Source: Sphaerotilus mobilis
Lineage (GTDB): Bacteria > Pseudomonadota > Gammaproteobacteria > Burkholderiales > Burkholderiaceae_C
Assembly: GCF_004216565.1 (NCBI RefSeq)
Contig: NZ_SGWV01000009.1
Location: 620,001 to 684,000, forward strand
Direction: 5' to 3'
Length of the DNA stretch: 64,000 nucleotides
Shown: positions 25,466-38,123 of the stretch, piece by piece
Position numbering within the stretch: the first letter of the stretch is position 1
Layout of the letters: each line of letters opens with the position of its first letter
The notes under the pieces: model-generated
Database searches by the model: none
What the model saw: only the letters and a program-made list of their open reading frames with translations
What the model was told of the DNA's origin: nothing
Position numbers and translations under genes: made by a program

Positions 25466-27631
25466 TCAGCGCACCGCGTCGGGCTCGAAGGTCTCGATGC
25501 CGGCGGCGATCAGCTCGGGCGAGATGCCCATCGCCCAGGCGGTGGCGACGGCCGCCAGCAGCACCTCGGCGCTCAGGCCGAGGTGGGCGCGCCGCGGGTT
25601 GTTCAGCGGCAGGTGGAAGGTGTCGGCGCTGCCGGTGGCCAGCACGATGCGGCCGTCGCGCACGCAGACGCTGCGACCGCCTTGCGCACGCTGGACGGCC
25701 AGTGCGGCGTTGTCGGACGTGCTGGCATAGAGCAGCACCTCGCCGTCGCACAGCCGTGCCAGCTCGGCAACCTCGGCATGGTCGACGTTGAGCACGCCCA
25801 CACCGTCGGCCAGCACCACGTCGATCTGGGTGCGCAGCACGCGCGGCATCTGGTCGATGCTGGCGATGTCGTGCGCACCGAGCGTCTCGGCGCCGTCCAG
25901 GTCCGTGACGACGCCGACCTGACAGCGGTCGTAGGCCAGGCCGTCCTGAAGGATGCTTTCCGGGCCGTTCTCGAGCACCACCGCGTCGACCTCGCGGTTC
26001 ATCAGCAGGCGCAGCGCGGCGTCGAAATGGGCGCTGGGCCGGCGTTCGACCGCGCGGGTGCCGAGAAACAGGCCGTCCCGACAGGCCAGACCGGTGCGGC
26101 GACCGCCCAGGTGAGCCAGCCAGGCCACCAGGCGGGCGATGCGGTGGGTGTCGCGCCGGCCGGCGATGCCGACGATGGGCACGCGGCCGCTGCTGGCTTC
26201 GTCGAACAGGTGGTTGACGATGGCCTGCCCGACCGGACGCGGCGTGCCGACGGCCGGCTTCAGGTGCATCAGCAGGCCAGGGCCGGCGTTGACCTCGACG
26301 ATCGCGCCTCCTTGCGCCTGCAGCGGGCGCGAGATGTCCTCGGCCACCAGGTCGATGCCGGCGATGTCCAGGCCAACCACGCGGGCGGCCAGGCCGACGG
26401 CGTGGGCCACTTCCGGGTGCACGGCATCGGTGCAGTCGATCGCGACGTTGCCGTTGCGCTGGATCAGCACACGCCGGCCGGCCGCCGGGATCGAGGCGCC
26501 TTCCAGGCCTTGCCGTTCCAGCAGCAGGCGGATGACCGGTTCGCGGTCGAGCTTGATGGTCTCGAGCGGGAACTCCTCGGCCTCGCCGCGGCGCGGGTCG
26601 GTGTTGAGCTGGCTGTCGATCAGCTGGGCGATGGTCGACACCCCGTCGCCGTTGACCCACAGGCTCTCGCCGCGAGCGGCCGCCACGACCTGTCCGGCGA
26701 CCACCAGCAATCGGTGCTCGTCGCCACGGATGTAGCGCTCGACGATGACCTCGCTGCCCTCGGCATCGGCGATGCCCCAGGCCGACTCGACCTCGGCCTG
26801 CGCCATCAGCTCCAGACTGACGCCCCGGCCGTGGTTGGCATCGGTCGGCTTGACCACCACAGGCAGGCCCAGGTCCTGCGCGATCTCCCAGGCATGCGCC
26901 GGATCGCGGGCGACTTCGCCTTCGGGCACCGGCACGCCGACCGACTTCAGCAGCGCCTTGGTCAGGTCCTTGTCACCGGCGATGCCTTCGGCGATCGCGC
27001 TGGTCTTGTCGGTCTCGGCGGTCCAGATGCGGCGCTGGGCACGGCCATAGCCCAGCTGCACCAGGTTGCCGTCATTCAGGCGGATGTGCGGGATTTGCCG
27101 GTCCGTCGCCGCCGACACGATGCAGGCGGTGCTCGGGCCGAGGTAGCACTCGTCGATGCGCTCGCGGATCTGTTCGACCGCTTTGGGCACATCGAAGGGC
27201 AAGTCATTGATCGCCGCCATGATCAGCGCGTGGCCGCAGCCCAGCGCGGTGCGGGCGACCTGCTCGTCGCGGGCCCGGAACACCATGCGGTAGACACCGC
27301 GGCGCGTCGTGCTGCGGGTCTGGCCGAAGCCGGTGGGCATGCCCGCCAGGTTCAGCAGCTCGATGACGACGTGTTCCAGCACGTGTCCGGCCCAGGTGCC
27401 CTCTTCCAGCCGCTGCAGGAAACCGCCGCGTTCGCCGACGCCGCAGTGGTGTTCGACCAGCGCCGGCAGCATCGTCGTCAGGCGCTGGTTGAAGCCGGGC
27501 AAGAGGTTGGACGGGTGGTCTTCCAGCTCGCCCAGATCAAGCCAGACCTCCAGCACCGGGCGGTAGGTCCAGACGTTGGGGCCGCGCAGGTAGTTGATGC
27601 GCAGCAGCTGGATGTCTTCTTTGAGGCTCAT
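25466..27631 (-). CDS. Second cyanophycin synthetase-like protein (CphA'/CphA2 type)
   Basis: 721 residues, about 150 shorter than CphA. The N-terminal and ATP-grasp regions align well with CphA (LGPSTACIVSAA, VVVKPTDANHGRGVS). In the Mur-ligase half the P-loop is lost: the segment aligned to GTNGKTT reads GIAGRRDTHR, and the C-terminal Mur domain is truncated. Known CphA2 proteins of cyanobacteria, which also lack this site, join beta-Asp-Arg dipeptides; the proteobacterial CphA' role is less clear. The start at 27629-27631 gives MSLKEDIQLL, collinear with CphA. Divergent from the ABC exporter gene, with a shared 136-base control region. Confidence 0.92.
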   Translation of the reverse strand: MSLKEDIQLLRINYLRGPNVWTYRPVLEVWLDLGELEDHPSNLLPGFNQRLTTMLPALVEHHCGVGERGGFLQRLEEGTWAGHVLEHVVIELLNLAGMPTGFGQTRSTTRRGVYRMVFRARDEQVARTALGCGHALIMAAINDLPFDVPKAVEQIRERIDECYLGPSTACIVSAATDRQIPHIRLNDGNLVQLGYGRAQRRIWTAETDKTSAIAEGIAGDKDLTKALLKSVGVPVPEGEVARDPAHAWEIAQDLGLPVVVKPTDANHGRGVSLELMAQAEVESAWGIADAEGSEVIVERYIRGDEHRLLVVAGQVVAAARGESLWVNGDGVSTIAQLIDSQLNTDPRRGEAEEFPLETIKLDREPVIRLLLERQGLEGASIPAAGRRVLIQRNGNVAIDCTDAVHPEVAHAVGLAARVVGLDIAGIDLVAEDISRPLQAQGGAIVEVNAGPGLLMHLKPAVGTPRPVGQAIVNHLFDEASSGRVPIVGIAGRRDTHRIARLVAWLAHLGGRRTGLACRDGLFLGTRAVERRPSAHFDAALRLLMNREVDAVVLENGPESILQDGLAYDRCQVGVVTDLDGAETLGAHDIASIDQMPRVLRTQIDVVLADGVGVLNVDHAEVAELARLCDGEVLLYASTSDNAALAVQRAQGGRSVCVRDGRIVLATGSADTFHLPLNNPRRAHLGLSAEVLLAAVATAWAMGISPELIAAGIETFEPDAVR

Positions 27632-27767
27632 GGGCTGAAAGGTGTCGGTCAACCGGACGGGAAGGGATTGTGCGTCGCTGAACATCAACGGGGCTGACGT
27701 CGGCGAGACGATGCGCTGGGACGTTGTCCGTGCTTCGGCGAAAATCGAGGGTTCACTTCCTCCCACC

Positions 27768-30086
27768 ATGCATCCATCCCACACCGCCTCGTCAGATTCG
27801 TCGTCGTCGCGACCTGCGGCGAGCGCCTCAGGCCTCGGCCCGGTCGCTCTGCAAGCTGCAGACGAGAACGCCCTGGCGACGCTGCAGGTTGACCTCGACG
27901 CCCGGATGCACTTCACCAACGGCCAGCTGGTGCTCGACCGGCAGGCGCTGCATGCGCGGGTCGGTGAGCCGGCCGAGTGGCGCGTCTGGCCGCTGGACGA
28001 GGGCGGCTCGCTGCGCCTGAGCGATCACGGCGGTGTCGGCCTGCTGGAGCTGCATGACGGCGCACGGCTGCTGGCGACCTGGCGCTTCACGCTCGGCCAG
28101 CACGCCCAGGCCGCCCGCCTGCTGGACCAGTTCGAGCGCCGCCAGGCCGATCTGGCCCGTGGCGACGACGGTGCACCGCTGCAGTCCCGGCTGCTGCGCG
28201 AGGAGGCCGGCACCTGCCCGACGTGTGCCGCGCCGCTGCCCGAGGACAGCGAGTCCTGCCCGGTCTGCGAACGCGAGCTGCAGACGCCGCCGTCGACCTG
28301 GGTGCTGCTGCGGCTGGCGCGCTTCGCCCGGCCCTACCAGGGCCAGCTGCTGGTCGGCTTCCTGCTGACGCTGGCTTCGACGGCCGCCACGCTGGTGCCG
28401 CCCTACCTGACCATGCCCTTGATGGACGAGGTGCTGATCCCCTATCAGAACGGCAAGCACATCGAGATCGAGGTGGTGGCGATGTACCTCGGCGGCCTGC
28501 TGGCCGCCGCGCTGGCGGCCTGGGGCCTGGGTTGGGCCCGCACCTATCTGCTGGCGCTGGTCTCCGAACGCATCGGCGCAGACCTGCGCACCACCACGTT
28601 CGAGCACCTGCTGCGGCTGTCGCTGGATTATTTCGGCGGTAAGCGCACCGGCGACCTGATGGCGCGCATCGGCAGTGAGACCGACCGCATCAACGTCTTC
28701 CTGTCGCTGCATGCGCTGGACTTCGCCACCGACGTGCTGATGATCGGCATGACCGCGCTGATCCTGTTCTCGATCAACCCGATGCTGGCGCTGGTCACGC
28801 TGCTGCCGCTGCCCTTCATCGGCTGGCTCATTCACATCGTGCGCGACCGTCTGCGCACCGGCTTCGAGAAGATCGACCGGGTCTGGTCCGAGGTCACCAG
28901 CGTGCTGGCAGACACCATCCCCGGCATCCGCGTGGTCAAGGCCTTTGCCCAGGAAGGCCGCGAGGCTCAGCGCTTCCGCGACGCCAATGCCCACAACCTG
29001 GCGGTCAACGACAAGCTCAACCGGACCTGGAGCCTGTTCTCGCCCACCGTCTCGCTGATGACCGAGATCGGCCTGCTGGTGGTCTGGGGCTTCGGCATCT
29101 GGCTGGTCGCCGGCAGCGAGATCACCGTCGGCGTGCTGACCGCCTTCCTCGCCTACATCGGGCGCTTCTACGGCCGGCTCGACTCGATGAGCCGGATCGT
29201 CTCAGTCACCCAGAAGGCGGCGGCTGGCGCCAAGCGCATCTTCGACATCCTCGACCATGTCTCCAACGTGCCGGACCCGACACAGCCGCAGCCTTACGAG
29301 AAGCCCGAAGGCCGCATCGAGCTGCGCAACGTCGGCTTCCGCTACGGCAACCGGGCGGTGATCCGCGGGCTGGACCTCGACATCCGGCCGGGCGAGATGA
29401 TCGGCCTGGTCGGCCACAGCGGCTCGGGCAAGAGCACGCTGGTCAACCTGATCTGCCGCTTCTACGACGTCACCGAAGGCACCATCCGGGTCGACGGCAA
29501 CGACCTGCGCCGCTACCGCGTGGCCGACTACCGCCGTCACATCGGTCTGGTGCTGCAGGAGCCCTTCCTGTTCTTCGGCACGATCGCCGAGAACATCGCC
29601 TACGGCCGGCCGGAGGCGACCCGCGCCGAGATCGTCGCCGCCGCCCGCGCGGCCCATGCGCACGAGTTCATCCTGCGCCTGCCGCACGGCTACGACTCGC
29701 TGGTCGGCGAACGTGGCCAGGGCTTGTCGGGCGGCGAGCGCCAGCGCATCTCGATCGCCCGCGCGCTGCTGATCGACCCGAAGATCCTGATCCTCGACGA
29801 GGCCACCTCGGCGGTCGACACCGAGACCGAGAAGGAGATCCAGAAGGCGCTCGACAACCTTGTGCTGGGCCGGACCACCATCGCCATTGCGCACCGCCTG
29901 TCGACGCTGCGCAAGGCCGATCGGCTGGTCGTCATGGACCGCGGCCAGATCGTGGAGGTCGGCCCGCACGACGAACTGATGGCCCGCCAGGGCGCCTACT
30001 GGCGTCTCTACGAGGCCCAGGCCCGCCGCACCGAGCAATTGGCCGACGATGCCGAGTCCGGCCTTTCGTCGACCGGACAGGGCTGA
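27768..30086 (+). CDS. ABC exporter with zinc ribbon, cyanophycin-locus type
   Basis: About 772 residues from the chosen ATG. The N-terminal 190 residues form a soluble domain ending in a zinc ribbon, CPTCAAPLPEDSESCPVC (two CxxC pairs). A six-helix type I exporter membrane domain follows, then an ATPase with Walker A GHSGSGKS, signature LSGGERQR and Walker B ILILDEATS. Transporters of this shape are known next to cphA in betaproteobacteria, but the substrate is not established; a peptide or lipid exporter is possible. The first start is uncertain: in-frame codons also occur at 27642 (GTG) and 27714 (ATG), in the leader shared with cphA'. Three bases separate its stop from the DUF1854 gene. 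Confidence 0.85.
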   Translation: MHPSHTASSDSSSSRPAASASGLGPVALQAADENALATLQVDLDARMHFTNGQLVLDRQALHARVGEPAEWRVWPLDEGGSLRLSDHGGVGLLELHDGARLLATWRFTLGQHAQAARLLDQFERRQADLARGDDGAPLQSRLLREEAGTCPTCAAPLPEDSESCPVCERELQTPPSTWVLLRLARFARPYQGQLLVGFLLTLASTAATLVPPYLTMPLMDEVLIPYQNGKHIEIEVVAMYLGGLLAAALAAWGLGWARTYLLALVSERIGADLRTTTFEHLLRLSLDYFGGKRTGDLMARIGSETDRINVFLSLHALDFATDVLMIGMTALILFSINPMLALVTLLPLPFIGWLIHIVRDRLRTGFEKIDRVWSEVTSVLADTIPGIRVVKAFAQEGREAQRFRDANAHNLAVNDKLNRTWSLFSPTVSLMTEIGLLVVWGFGIWLVAGSEITVGVLTAFLAYIGRFYGRLDSMSRIVSVTQKAAAGAKRIFDILDHVSNVPDPTQPQPYEKPEGRIELRNVGFRYGNRAVIRGLDLDIRPGEMIGLVGHSGSGKSTLVNLICRFYDVTEGTIRVDGNDLRRYRVADYRRHIGLVLQEPFLFFGTIAENIAYGRPEATRAEIVAAARAAHAHEFILRLPHGYDSLVGERGQGLSGGERQRISIARALLIDPKILILDEATSAVDTETEKEIQKALDNLVLGRTTIAIAHRLSTLRKADRLVVMDRGQIVEVGPHDELMARQGAYWRLYEAQARRTEQLADDAESGLSSTGQG

Positions 30087-30089
30087 ACG

Positions 30090-30572
30090 ATGGAACACCT
30101 GAACGACAAGCCGGCCTGGACCCTGGCCCGCAACCCGATGGGCCGGCTGGTCTGGACCGGCGCCGACGGCATCGAGCAGGTCGGTGTGGTGCCCGTGCGG
30201 GCCTTTCCGCTGGGCGCGCCCGACGAGGGCCTGTCGCTGGTCAGCCCGGATGGCCACGAGCTGGTCTGGATCGACAGCCTCGACGCCGTGGCCGAGCCGG
30301 CGCGCGCGCTGATCGCCGAAGAACTGGCGCTGCGCGAGTTCGTGCCGGAGATCGTGCGGCTGGTCGGCGTGTCGACCTTCTCGACGCCCAGCACGTGGAC
30401 GGTTGAAACCGACCGCGGCGCCACCACCTTCGTGCTCAAGGCCGAGGAGGACATCCGACGCCTCACCGGCAGCGCCCTGCTGATCGCCAGCGCCCACGGC
30501 ATCGCCTTCCGCATCCACGACCGTTTCGGCCTGGACCGCGCCTCGCGCCGTCTGCTGGAACGTTTTCTCTGA
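30090..30572 (+). CDS. DUF1854 protein of the cyanophycin locus
   Basis: 160 residues, no signal peptide or membrane segment. The sequence matches the DUF1854 family, known as a companion of cyanophycin synthetase and of the ABC exporter just upstream; features include NPMGRLVWTGADG and the C-terminal RIHDRFGLDRASRR. It starts 4 bases after the exporter stop, so the two are co-translated. Biochemical function is unknown; it may be an accessory factor to the transporter. A hairpin (30619-30646) follows the gene. Confidence 0.85.
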   Translation: MEHLNDKPAWTLARNPMGRLVWTGADGIEQVGVVPVRAFPLGAPDEGLSLVSPDGHELVWIDSLDAVAEPARALIAEELALREFVPEIVRLVGVSTFSTPSTWTVETDRGATTFVLKAEEDIRRLTGSALLIASAHGIAFRIHDRFGLDRASRRLLERFL

Positions 30573-30618
30573 AGCCCGTCCTGAACGACACCCCGGCCCT
30601 TGCGCGTTGACCAGAAGC

Positions 30619-30646
30619 CACGCCCGCACCCCCCGGTTCGGGCGTG
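30619..30646 (+). terminator. Hairpin after the exporter-DUF1854 operon
   Basis: Stem CACGCCCG / CGGGCGTG, 8 bp, with a 12-base loop. No T-run follows, so this is a weak or rho-assisted terminator candidate. Confidence 0.45.
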
Positions 30647-30760
30647 CATCAACCTTTCACGAGCAGTGAGCGGAAACTTCGTCTATTGTGTCGACTGGCC
30701 ACAGTCTCGCGTGGTCGAAGTTTCACGCCGCGATCCCTTTTCCCGCGACCGAAGACATCC

Positions 30761-31003
30761 ATGAGCAAAGACACTGTCAAGACCGCCATCGACTCCGATG
30801 GCCTGCGTTACCTGAGCAAGACGCCCGGTTCGCCGTTCGGCTCGGCCGGTACCCACTCGGCTGCCACGATGTCGTGTTTCCTGTGCGGCAAGCACCGTGC
30901 CCGTTCGCAGCTGAAGACCCGCAAGCTGCTGGGCAAGTCGCAGCTGGTCTGCGCCCCGACCTGCAACGAACTCGAAGAGCAGCTGCGCAGCAGCAAGCCC
31001 TGA
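30761..31003 (+). CDS. Small cysteine-containing protein, possible zinc binder
   Basis: 80 residues. Two cysteine pairs, CFLCGKH near residue 39 and CAPTC near residue 64, could bind one zinc ion. No signal peptide is seen, and charged Lys/Arg segments (RSQLKTRKLLGK) lie between the pairs, which would suit nucleic-acid contact. I do not recognise a named family. The ATG at 30761 begins the compact protein; the open frame extends upstream to 30644 without conserved-looking sequence. A hairpin at 31063-31109 may end the transcript. Confidence 0.6.
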   Translation: MSKDTVKTAIDSDGLRYLSKTPGSPFGSAGTHSAATMSCFLCGKHRARSQLKTRKLLGKSQLVCAPTCNELEEQLRSSKP

Positions 31004-31062
31004 TCGGCCTGCCGCGCCGACGCACCTGAGGCGTCGGTCGCTGCGTTCAGTCTTCAAATCTG

Positions 31063-31109
31063 GCCGCCTGGCCGACATCGCCTTGACGGCGGTGCCGACA
31101 GGCGGCTTT
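31063..31109 (+). terminator. Branched terminator-like hairpin
   Basis: The outer stem GCCGCCTG / CAGGCGGC is perfect over 8 bp and encloses an inner stem (CGCC/GGCG with loop TTGAC). TTT follows. It lies about 60 bases after the small cysteine protein gene. Confidence 0.5.
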
Positions 31110-31151
31110 GTCATGGGGTGAAAACGTTCTCGGACGCCTCTGAGCTGCCGT

Positions 31152-31646
31152 TCAACGGTTTTGCACCGGCGGTGCCTTGATCACCCGGGTCTTGCCGCCG
31201 GTGTTGATCAGCAGGACGGCGTCGCCGGCCAGCAGGGTCTCGTTGCCCTTGGCCTGGACGATGGCGCGTCGATCGCCGTTGGGCAGTTGGATCAAGATCT
31301 CGACCGCGTCCTCGCGGGTGCCAAAGCGCTCGACCGTGTTGCCGATCACCGCGCCGGCGGCTGCACCGATGATGGCCACGGCCGCACTCTCGCGTCGCCC
31401 GCCGACCGAGCCTCCGGCAATGCCGCCGACGACCCCGCCAGCCACCGCGCCGGTGCCGCTCTGCTGACCTTCGACGACGACCGGCCGCACGTTCAGGACG
31501 ACGGCATCCTGAACGTTCGACAGCCGCTGCGCATCGCGCGGCTGCACGACGTCCGGGCTGGTGGTGCTGCAGGCGCCGAGCGCCAGGGCAGCCGCGCTTG
31601 CGAGGCCGACGAACAGCGCTCGCAGGGACAGGTGAATGTGGGTCAT
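31152..31646 (-). CDS. Glycine-zipper outer membrane lipoprotein (SlyB/Pcp-like)
   Basis: 164 residues. A lipoprotein signal ends in ALGAC (Cys near residue 25). The mature part has the glycine-zipper segment GAVAGGVVGGIAGGSVGG and a second AAAGAVIGN, followed by a small beta domain (VEILIQLPNGDRRAIVQ). This is the pattern of the SlyB/Pcp family of outer membrane lipoproteins that stabilise the envelope. The ATG at 31644-31646 was chosen because the signal peptide begins there. It is on the same strand as, and 80 bases from, the HNH gene. Confidence 0.85.
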   Translation of the reverse strand: MTHIHLSLRALFVGLASAAALALGACSTTSPDVVQPRDAQRLSNVQDAVVLNVRPVVVEGQQSGTGAVAGGVVGGIAGGSVGGRRESAAVAIIGAAAGAVIGNTVERFGTREDAVEILIQLPNGDRRAIVQAKGNETLLAGDAVLLINTGGKTRVIKAPPVQNR

Positions 31647-31726
31647 GGTGGCGGGCCGATCGAAGGTGTCAAAAGATGCTAACGCGGCACCCCGCCGGCC
31701 GCGTTGACCTGCCGCCCACCTTCCCG

Positions 31727-32284
31727 TCAACCGTGCAGCCGGCTGTGGCTGGGCACGCTGGCGAGCAGGAACTCCATCTGGTCGACCAGGATGCGGCGCC
31801 CGCGCAGGATCATGTCCTCGTGCAGGCTGGGCACGTAGGGCAGGTAGAGCAGCTCCATGCGCGCCTCATGGACCAGCCGACTGCCCTTGCGGCCGTTGCA
31901 GGAGCGGCAGGCGGTGATGCAGTTCATCCAGCTGTCGATGCCGCCGCGCGAGGTCGGGATGATGTGCTCGCGCGTCAGGTCCTCGGGGTGGAAGATGCCA
32001 CCGCAGTAGGCGCAAACCATCTTGTCGCGCACGAACAGCTTCGGGTTCGACAGGGCCGGTGCCTGTCGCCAGGCCCGGCTCGGGACCGCACCGCGCACCG
32101 CGATGATCGGGTGCAGCTCGATGCGCGACTGCAGCCCGCTGCTGCGCTGGATGCCGCCTCGCAGCACCAGGCACGGCTCTCCAATCGTCCACGCGACCGC
32201 GTCGCTGGCGTAAAGAGTGGCCGCTTCCTTCGGCGAGATCCAAGCCTGAGGGCGACCCGATACATCGAGTTGCAGCACGTCCAT
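31727..32284 (-). CDS. HNH endonuclease-family protein
   Basis: 185 residues. The HNH core is clear: CAYCGG, then DLTREHIIPTSRGG, then NCITACRSCNGRKG, giving a zinc site of two CxxC pairs around a His-rich metal centre. Chromosomal proteins of this form are common in Burkholderiales; whether they cut DNA in vivo is not known. The N-terminal 80 residues have no recognised domain. The start at 32282-32284 (MDVLQLDVSG) was picked over an upstream in-frame start at 32362 because the usual N-terminus begins there. Two inverted repeats lie in the divergent region before it. Confidence 0.8.
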   Translation of the reverse strand: MDVLQLDVSGRPQAWISPKEAATLYASDAVAWTIGEPCLVLRGGIQRSSGLQSRIELHPIIAVRGAVPSRAWRQAPALSNPKLFVRDKMVCAYCGGIFHPEDLTREHIIPTSRGGIDSWMNCITACRSCNGRKGSRLVHEARMELLYLPYVPSLHEDMILRGRRILVDQMEFLLASVPSHSRLHG

Positions 32285-32355
32285 GGCAGTTTCCTCGGGC
32301 CAAGCATAGATCATGCGCAATGTCAGCTTCAAGACGCGTCCGGGCGACCCTTCGT

Positions 32356-32378
32356 CCGACATCCTGAGGATGTGTCGG
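32356..32378. repeat. Inverted repeat in the HNH-tetR intergenic region
   Basis: CCGACATCC and GGATGTGTCGG pair over nine bases with a two-base bulge around the loop TGA. Function unknown. Confidence 0.45.
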
Positions 32379-32383
32379 CTGCA

Positions 32384-32403
32384 CCTAGAGGGCAGACTCT
32401 AGG
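32384..32403. repeat. Second inverted repeat in the HNH-tetR intergenic region
   Basis: CCTAGAG and CTCTAGG, perfect over 7 bp with a 6-base loop. It may be an operator or a terminator for transcription entering from either side. Confidence 0.5.
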
Positions 32404-32441
32404 CCTCCGCGAAAGCCCGGGGCTTGCCGAAATCGGGATCT

Positions 32442-32465
32442 CGAACAAAATAGCACGATCGTTCG
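32442..32465. promoter_or_regulatory. Candidate TetR operator upstream of the beta-oxidation regulator gene
   Basis: CGAAC, 14 bases, GTTCG, with an internal 8-bp palindrome ACGATCGT at 32455-32462, all in an A/T-rich patch 14-37 bases before the GTG start. TetR regulators commonly bind such repeats over their own promoter. Confidence 0.45.
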
Positions 32466-32478
32466 ATTTAGAGCCGCC

Positions 32479-33156
32479 GTGACCCTCCTCAACCCGCCCG
32501 CCAGCAGCGCCACCCGTGCCCGCACCGTCCATCGGTCGGGATCGCGCTCCCTGCAGAAAGGCCTGCAGACCCGAGCCTCCATCCTCGATGCGGCCCTGCT
32601 GCTGTCGGCTCAGAAGGGGCTGGAGGGCTTGTCGATCGGCACGCTGGCCGAGGTGACCGGCATGAGCAAGTCGGGCGTGTTCGCCCACTTCGGCTCGCGT
32701 GAGGAACTGCAGATCTCGGTGATCCGCGAGTACCACCGCCGCTTCGAGGAAGAGGTCTTCTACCCCGCGATCCGGCAGCCGCGCGGCGTGCTGCGCCTGC
32801 GTGCGCTGTTCGACCGCTGGATCGAGCGGGTGACGGTGGAAATCGACTCGGGCTGCATCTACATCAGCGGTGCGGTCGAGTTCGATGACCGGCCGGGTCC
32901 CGTGCGCGACGCGCTGGCCGACATGGTCATCGCCTGGCAGACGGCTTTGCACCGGGCGATCGAGCTGGCGCGCGAGGTCGGCGAGTTGCGGCCCGACACC
33001 GACGCCCCGCAGATGGCCTTCGAGATGCACGGCCTGATCCTGGCGCTGCACCACGATGCCCGCTTCCTGCGTGTGCCCGGGGCGATCGAGCGGGCCCGAC
33101 GCGGCTTCGAATCCCTGCTGGCGCGCCACGTCGCGCTGCCCGCGCCCCAACGCTGA
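32479..33156 (+). CDS. TetR-family regulator, probably of the fatty acid oxidation genes
   Basis: 225 residues with a GTG start. The N-terminal TetR helix-turn-helix is clear (TRASILDAALLLSAQKG, then LAEVTGMSKSGVFAHFGSREEL). The C-terminal ligand domain is variable. The gene lies 111 bases upstream of the acyl-CoA dehydrogenase gene, separated by a strong terminator, so it is probably its own transcript. Regulators in this place often respond to acyl-CoA and control the beta-oxidation genes downstream, which is inferred from position. Confidence 0.85.
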   Translation: MTLLNPPASSATRARTVHRSGSRSLQKGLQTRASILDAALLLSAQKGLEGLSIGTLAEVTGMSKSGVFAHFGSREELQISVIREYHRRFEEEVFYPAIRQPRGVLRLRALFDRWIERVTVEIDSGCIYISGAVEFDDRPGPVRDALADMVIAWQTALHRAIELAREVGELRPDTDAPQMAFEMHGLILALHHDARFLRVPGAIERARRGFESLLARHVALPAPQR

Positions 33157-33162
33157 ATGACC

Positions 33163-33201
33163 CGTCCGTCGCCGCCATGACGGCTGGCGACGGACGTTTT
33201 T
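33163..33201 (+). terminator. Strong rho-independent terminator after the tetR gene
   Basis: An 11-bp perfect stem CGTCCGTCGCC / GGCGACGGACG with a 12-base loop that can itself pair (GCC/GGC), followed by TTTTT at 33197-33201. Confidence 0.85.
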
Positions 33202-33267
33202 CTTCCAGAACCGAACCGGCCTGCCAGCCGCAGGCCGACCGACACGCCACCCCATCCAGGAGACGAC

Positions 33268-35058
<1,791 letters not shown>

Positions 35059-35095
35059 GGCCCGTTTGACAACCAGCAGATCGAGGAGACAACCG

Positions 35096-35557
35096 ATGAA
35101 CACGCACATCCCGAAGATCGCGGCGATCGCCGCCACCGTCGCCCTGACCTTGACGGGCGCCGCCGCCTGGGCTCAGTCCACACCGGCCGGCCTGTGGCGC
35201 ACGATCGATGACGACGGCAAGACCGAGAAGTCGCTGGTGCGCATCACCGACAACGCCGGCACCTTCAGCGGCAAGGTCGAAAAGATCTTGAACCCGGCTC
35301 GCCAGGATGCCCGCTGCGACGACTGCAGCGATGCCCGCAAGGGTCAACCGGTGCTCGGGATGACCATCATGCAGGGCGTCAAGGCCAGCAAGTCCGAGGC
35401 CGGGTTGTGGGATGGCGGCGAGATCCTCGACCCGACCAATGGCAAGACCTACAGCGTGCGCATGCGCTTGGCCAATGAGGGCAAATCGCTCGAACTGCGG
35501 GGCTACATCGGCATCCCGTTGCTGGGTCGTCCGCAGACCTGGCAACGCGTCGAATGA
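35096..35557 (+). CDS. Secreted DUF2147 protein
   Basis: 153 residues with a Sec signal ending at AAAWAQ (about residue 26). GLWRTIDDDGKTEKSLVRI and LRGYIGIPLLGRPQTWQRV match DUF2147, a small periplasmic beta-barrel-like family of unknown function. A GAGGAG lies before the ATG at 35096. It sits inside the beta-oxidation run, 37 bases after the acyl-CoA dehydrogenase, and is often seen there in betaproteobacteria; the reason is not known. Confidence 0.85.
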   Translation: MNTHIPKIAAIAATVALTLTGAAAWAQSTPAGLWRTIDDDGKTEKSLVRITDNAGTFSGKVEKILNPARQDARCDDCSDARKGQPVLGMTIMQGVKASKSEAGLWDGGEILDPTNGKTYSVRMRLANEGKSLELRGYIGIPLLGRPQTWQRVE

Positions 35558-35604
35558 TTCGACGCGGCTGACGTCCTGAACACCCTTTCCCCCCAGGAGA
35601 TCCC

Positions 35605-38010
<2,406 letters not shown>

Positions 38011-38097
38011 ACCCCCCCCGGAGCGCCTGCGGCGCACCCCCCCAGGGGGGCGCAGCCAGTGGACCGGCGCAGCCGGATCCACGGCCGCGTTGGGTGG
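38011..38097. repeat. Dispersed GC-rich hairpin element, type A
   Basis: It contains a short stem (GCGCC/GGCGC, 38023-38035), a CCCCC-rich/GGGGGG stem (about 38037-38050) and GTGGACCGGC / GCCGGATCCAC with one bulged base (about 38060-38083), ending in GTTGGGT. The same three-part layout and much of the sequence recur at 45621-45706. Confidence 0.7.
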
Positions 38098-38123
38098 AAC
38101 GAGCACGAATCGAAGGAACCGTC

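Noticed and set aside
23207-27697. Plus-strand frames opposite the cyanophycin synthetase genes
   Set aside because: Low-complexity shadow frames without motifs, while the minus strand encodes complete ATP-grasp and Mur-ligase domains.
38011-38097. CRISPR array or insertion sequence at the GC-rich intergenic hairpins
   Set aside because: There are no regularly spaced repeats with unique spacers and no transposase frame. The copies are single, hairpin-forming and about 85 bases long.
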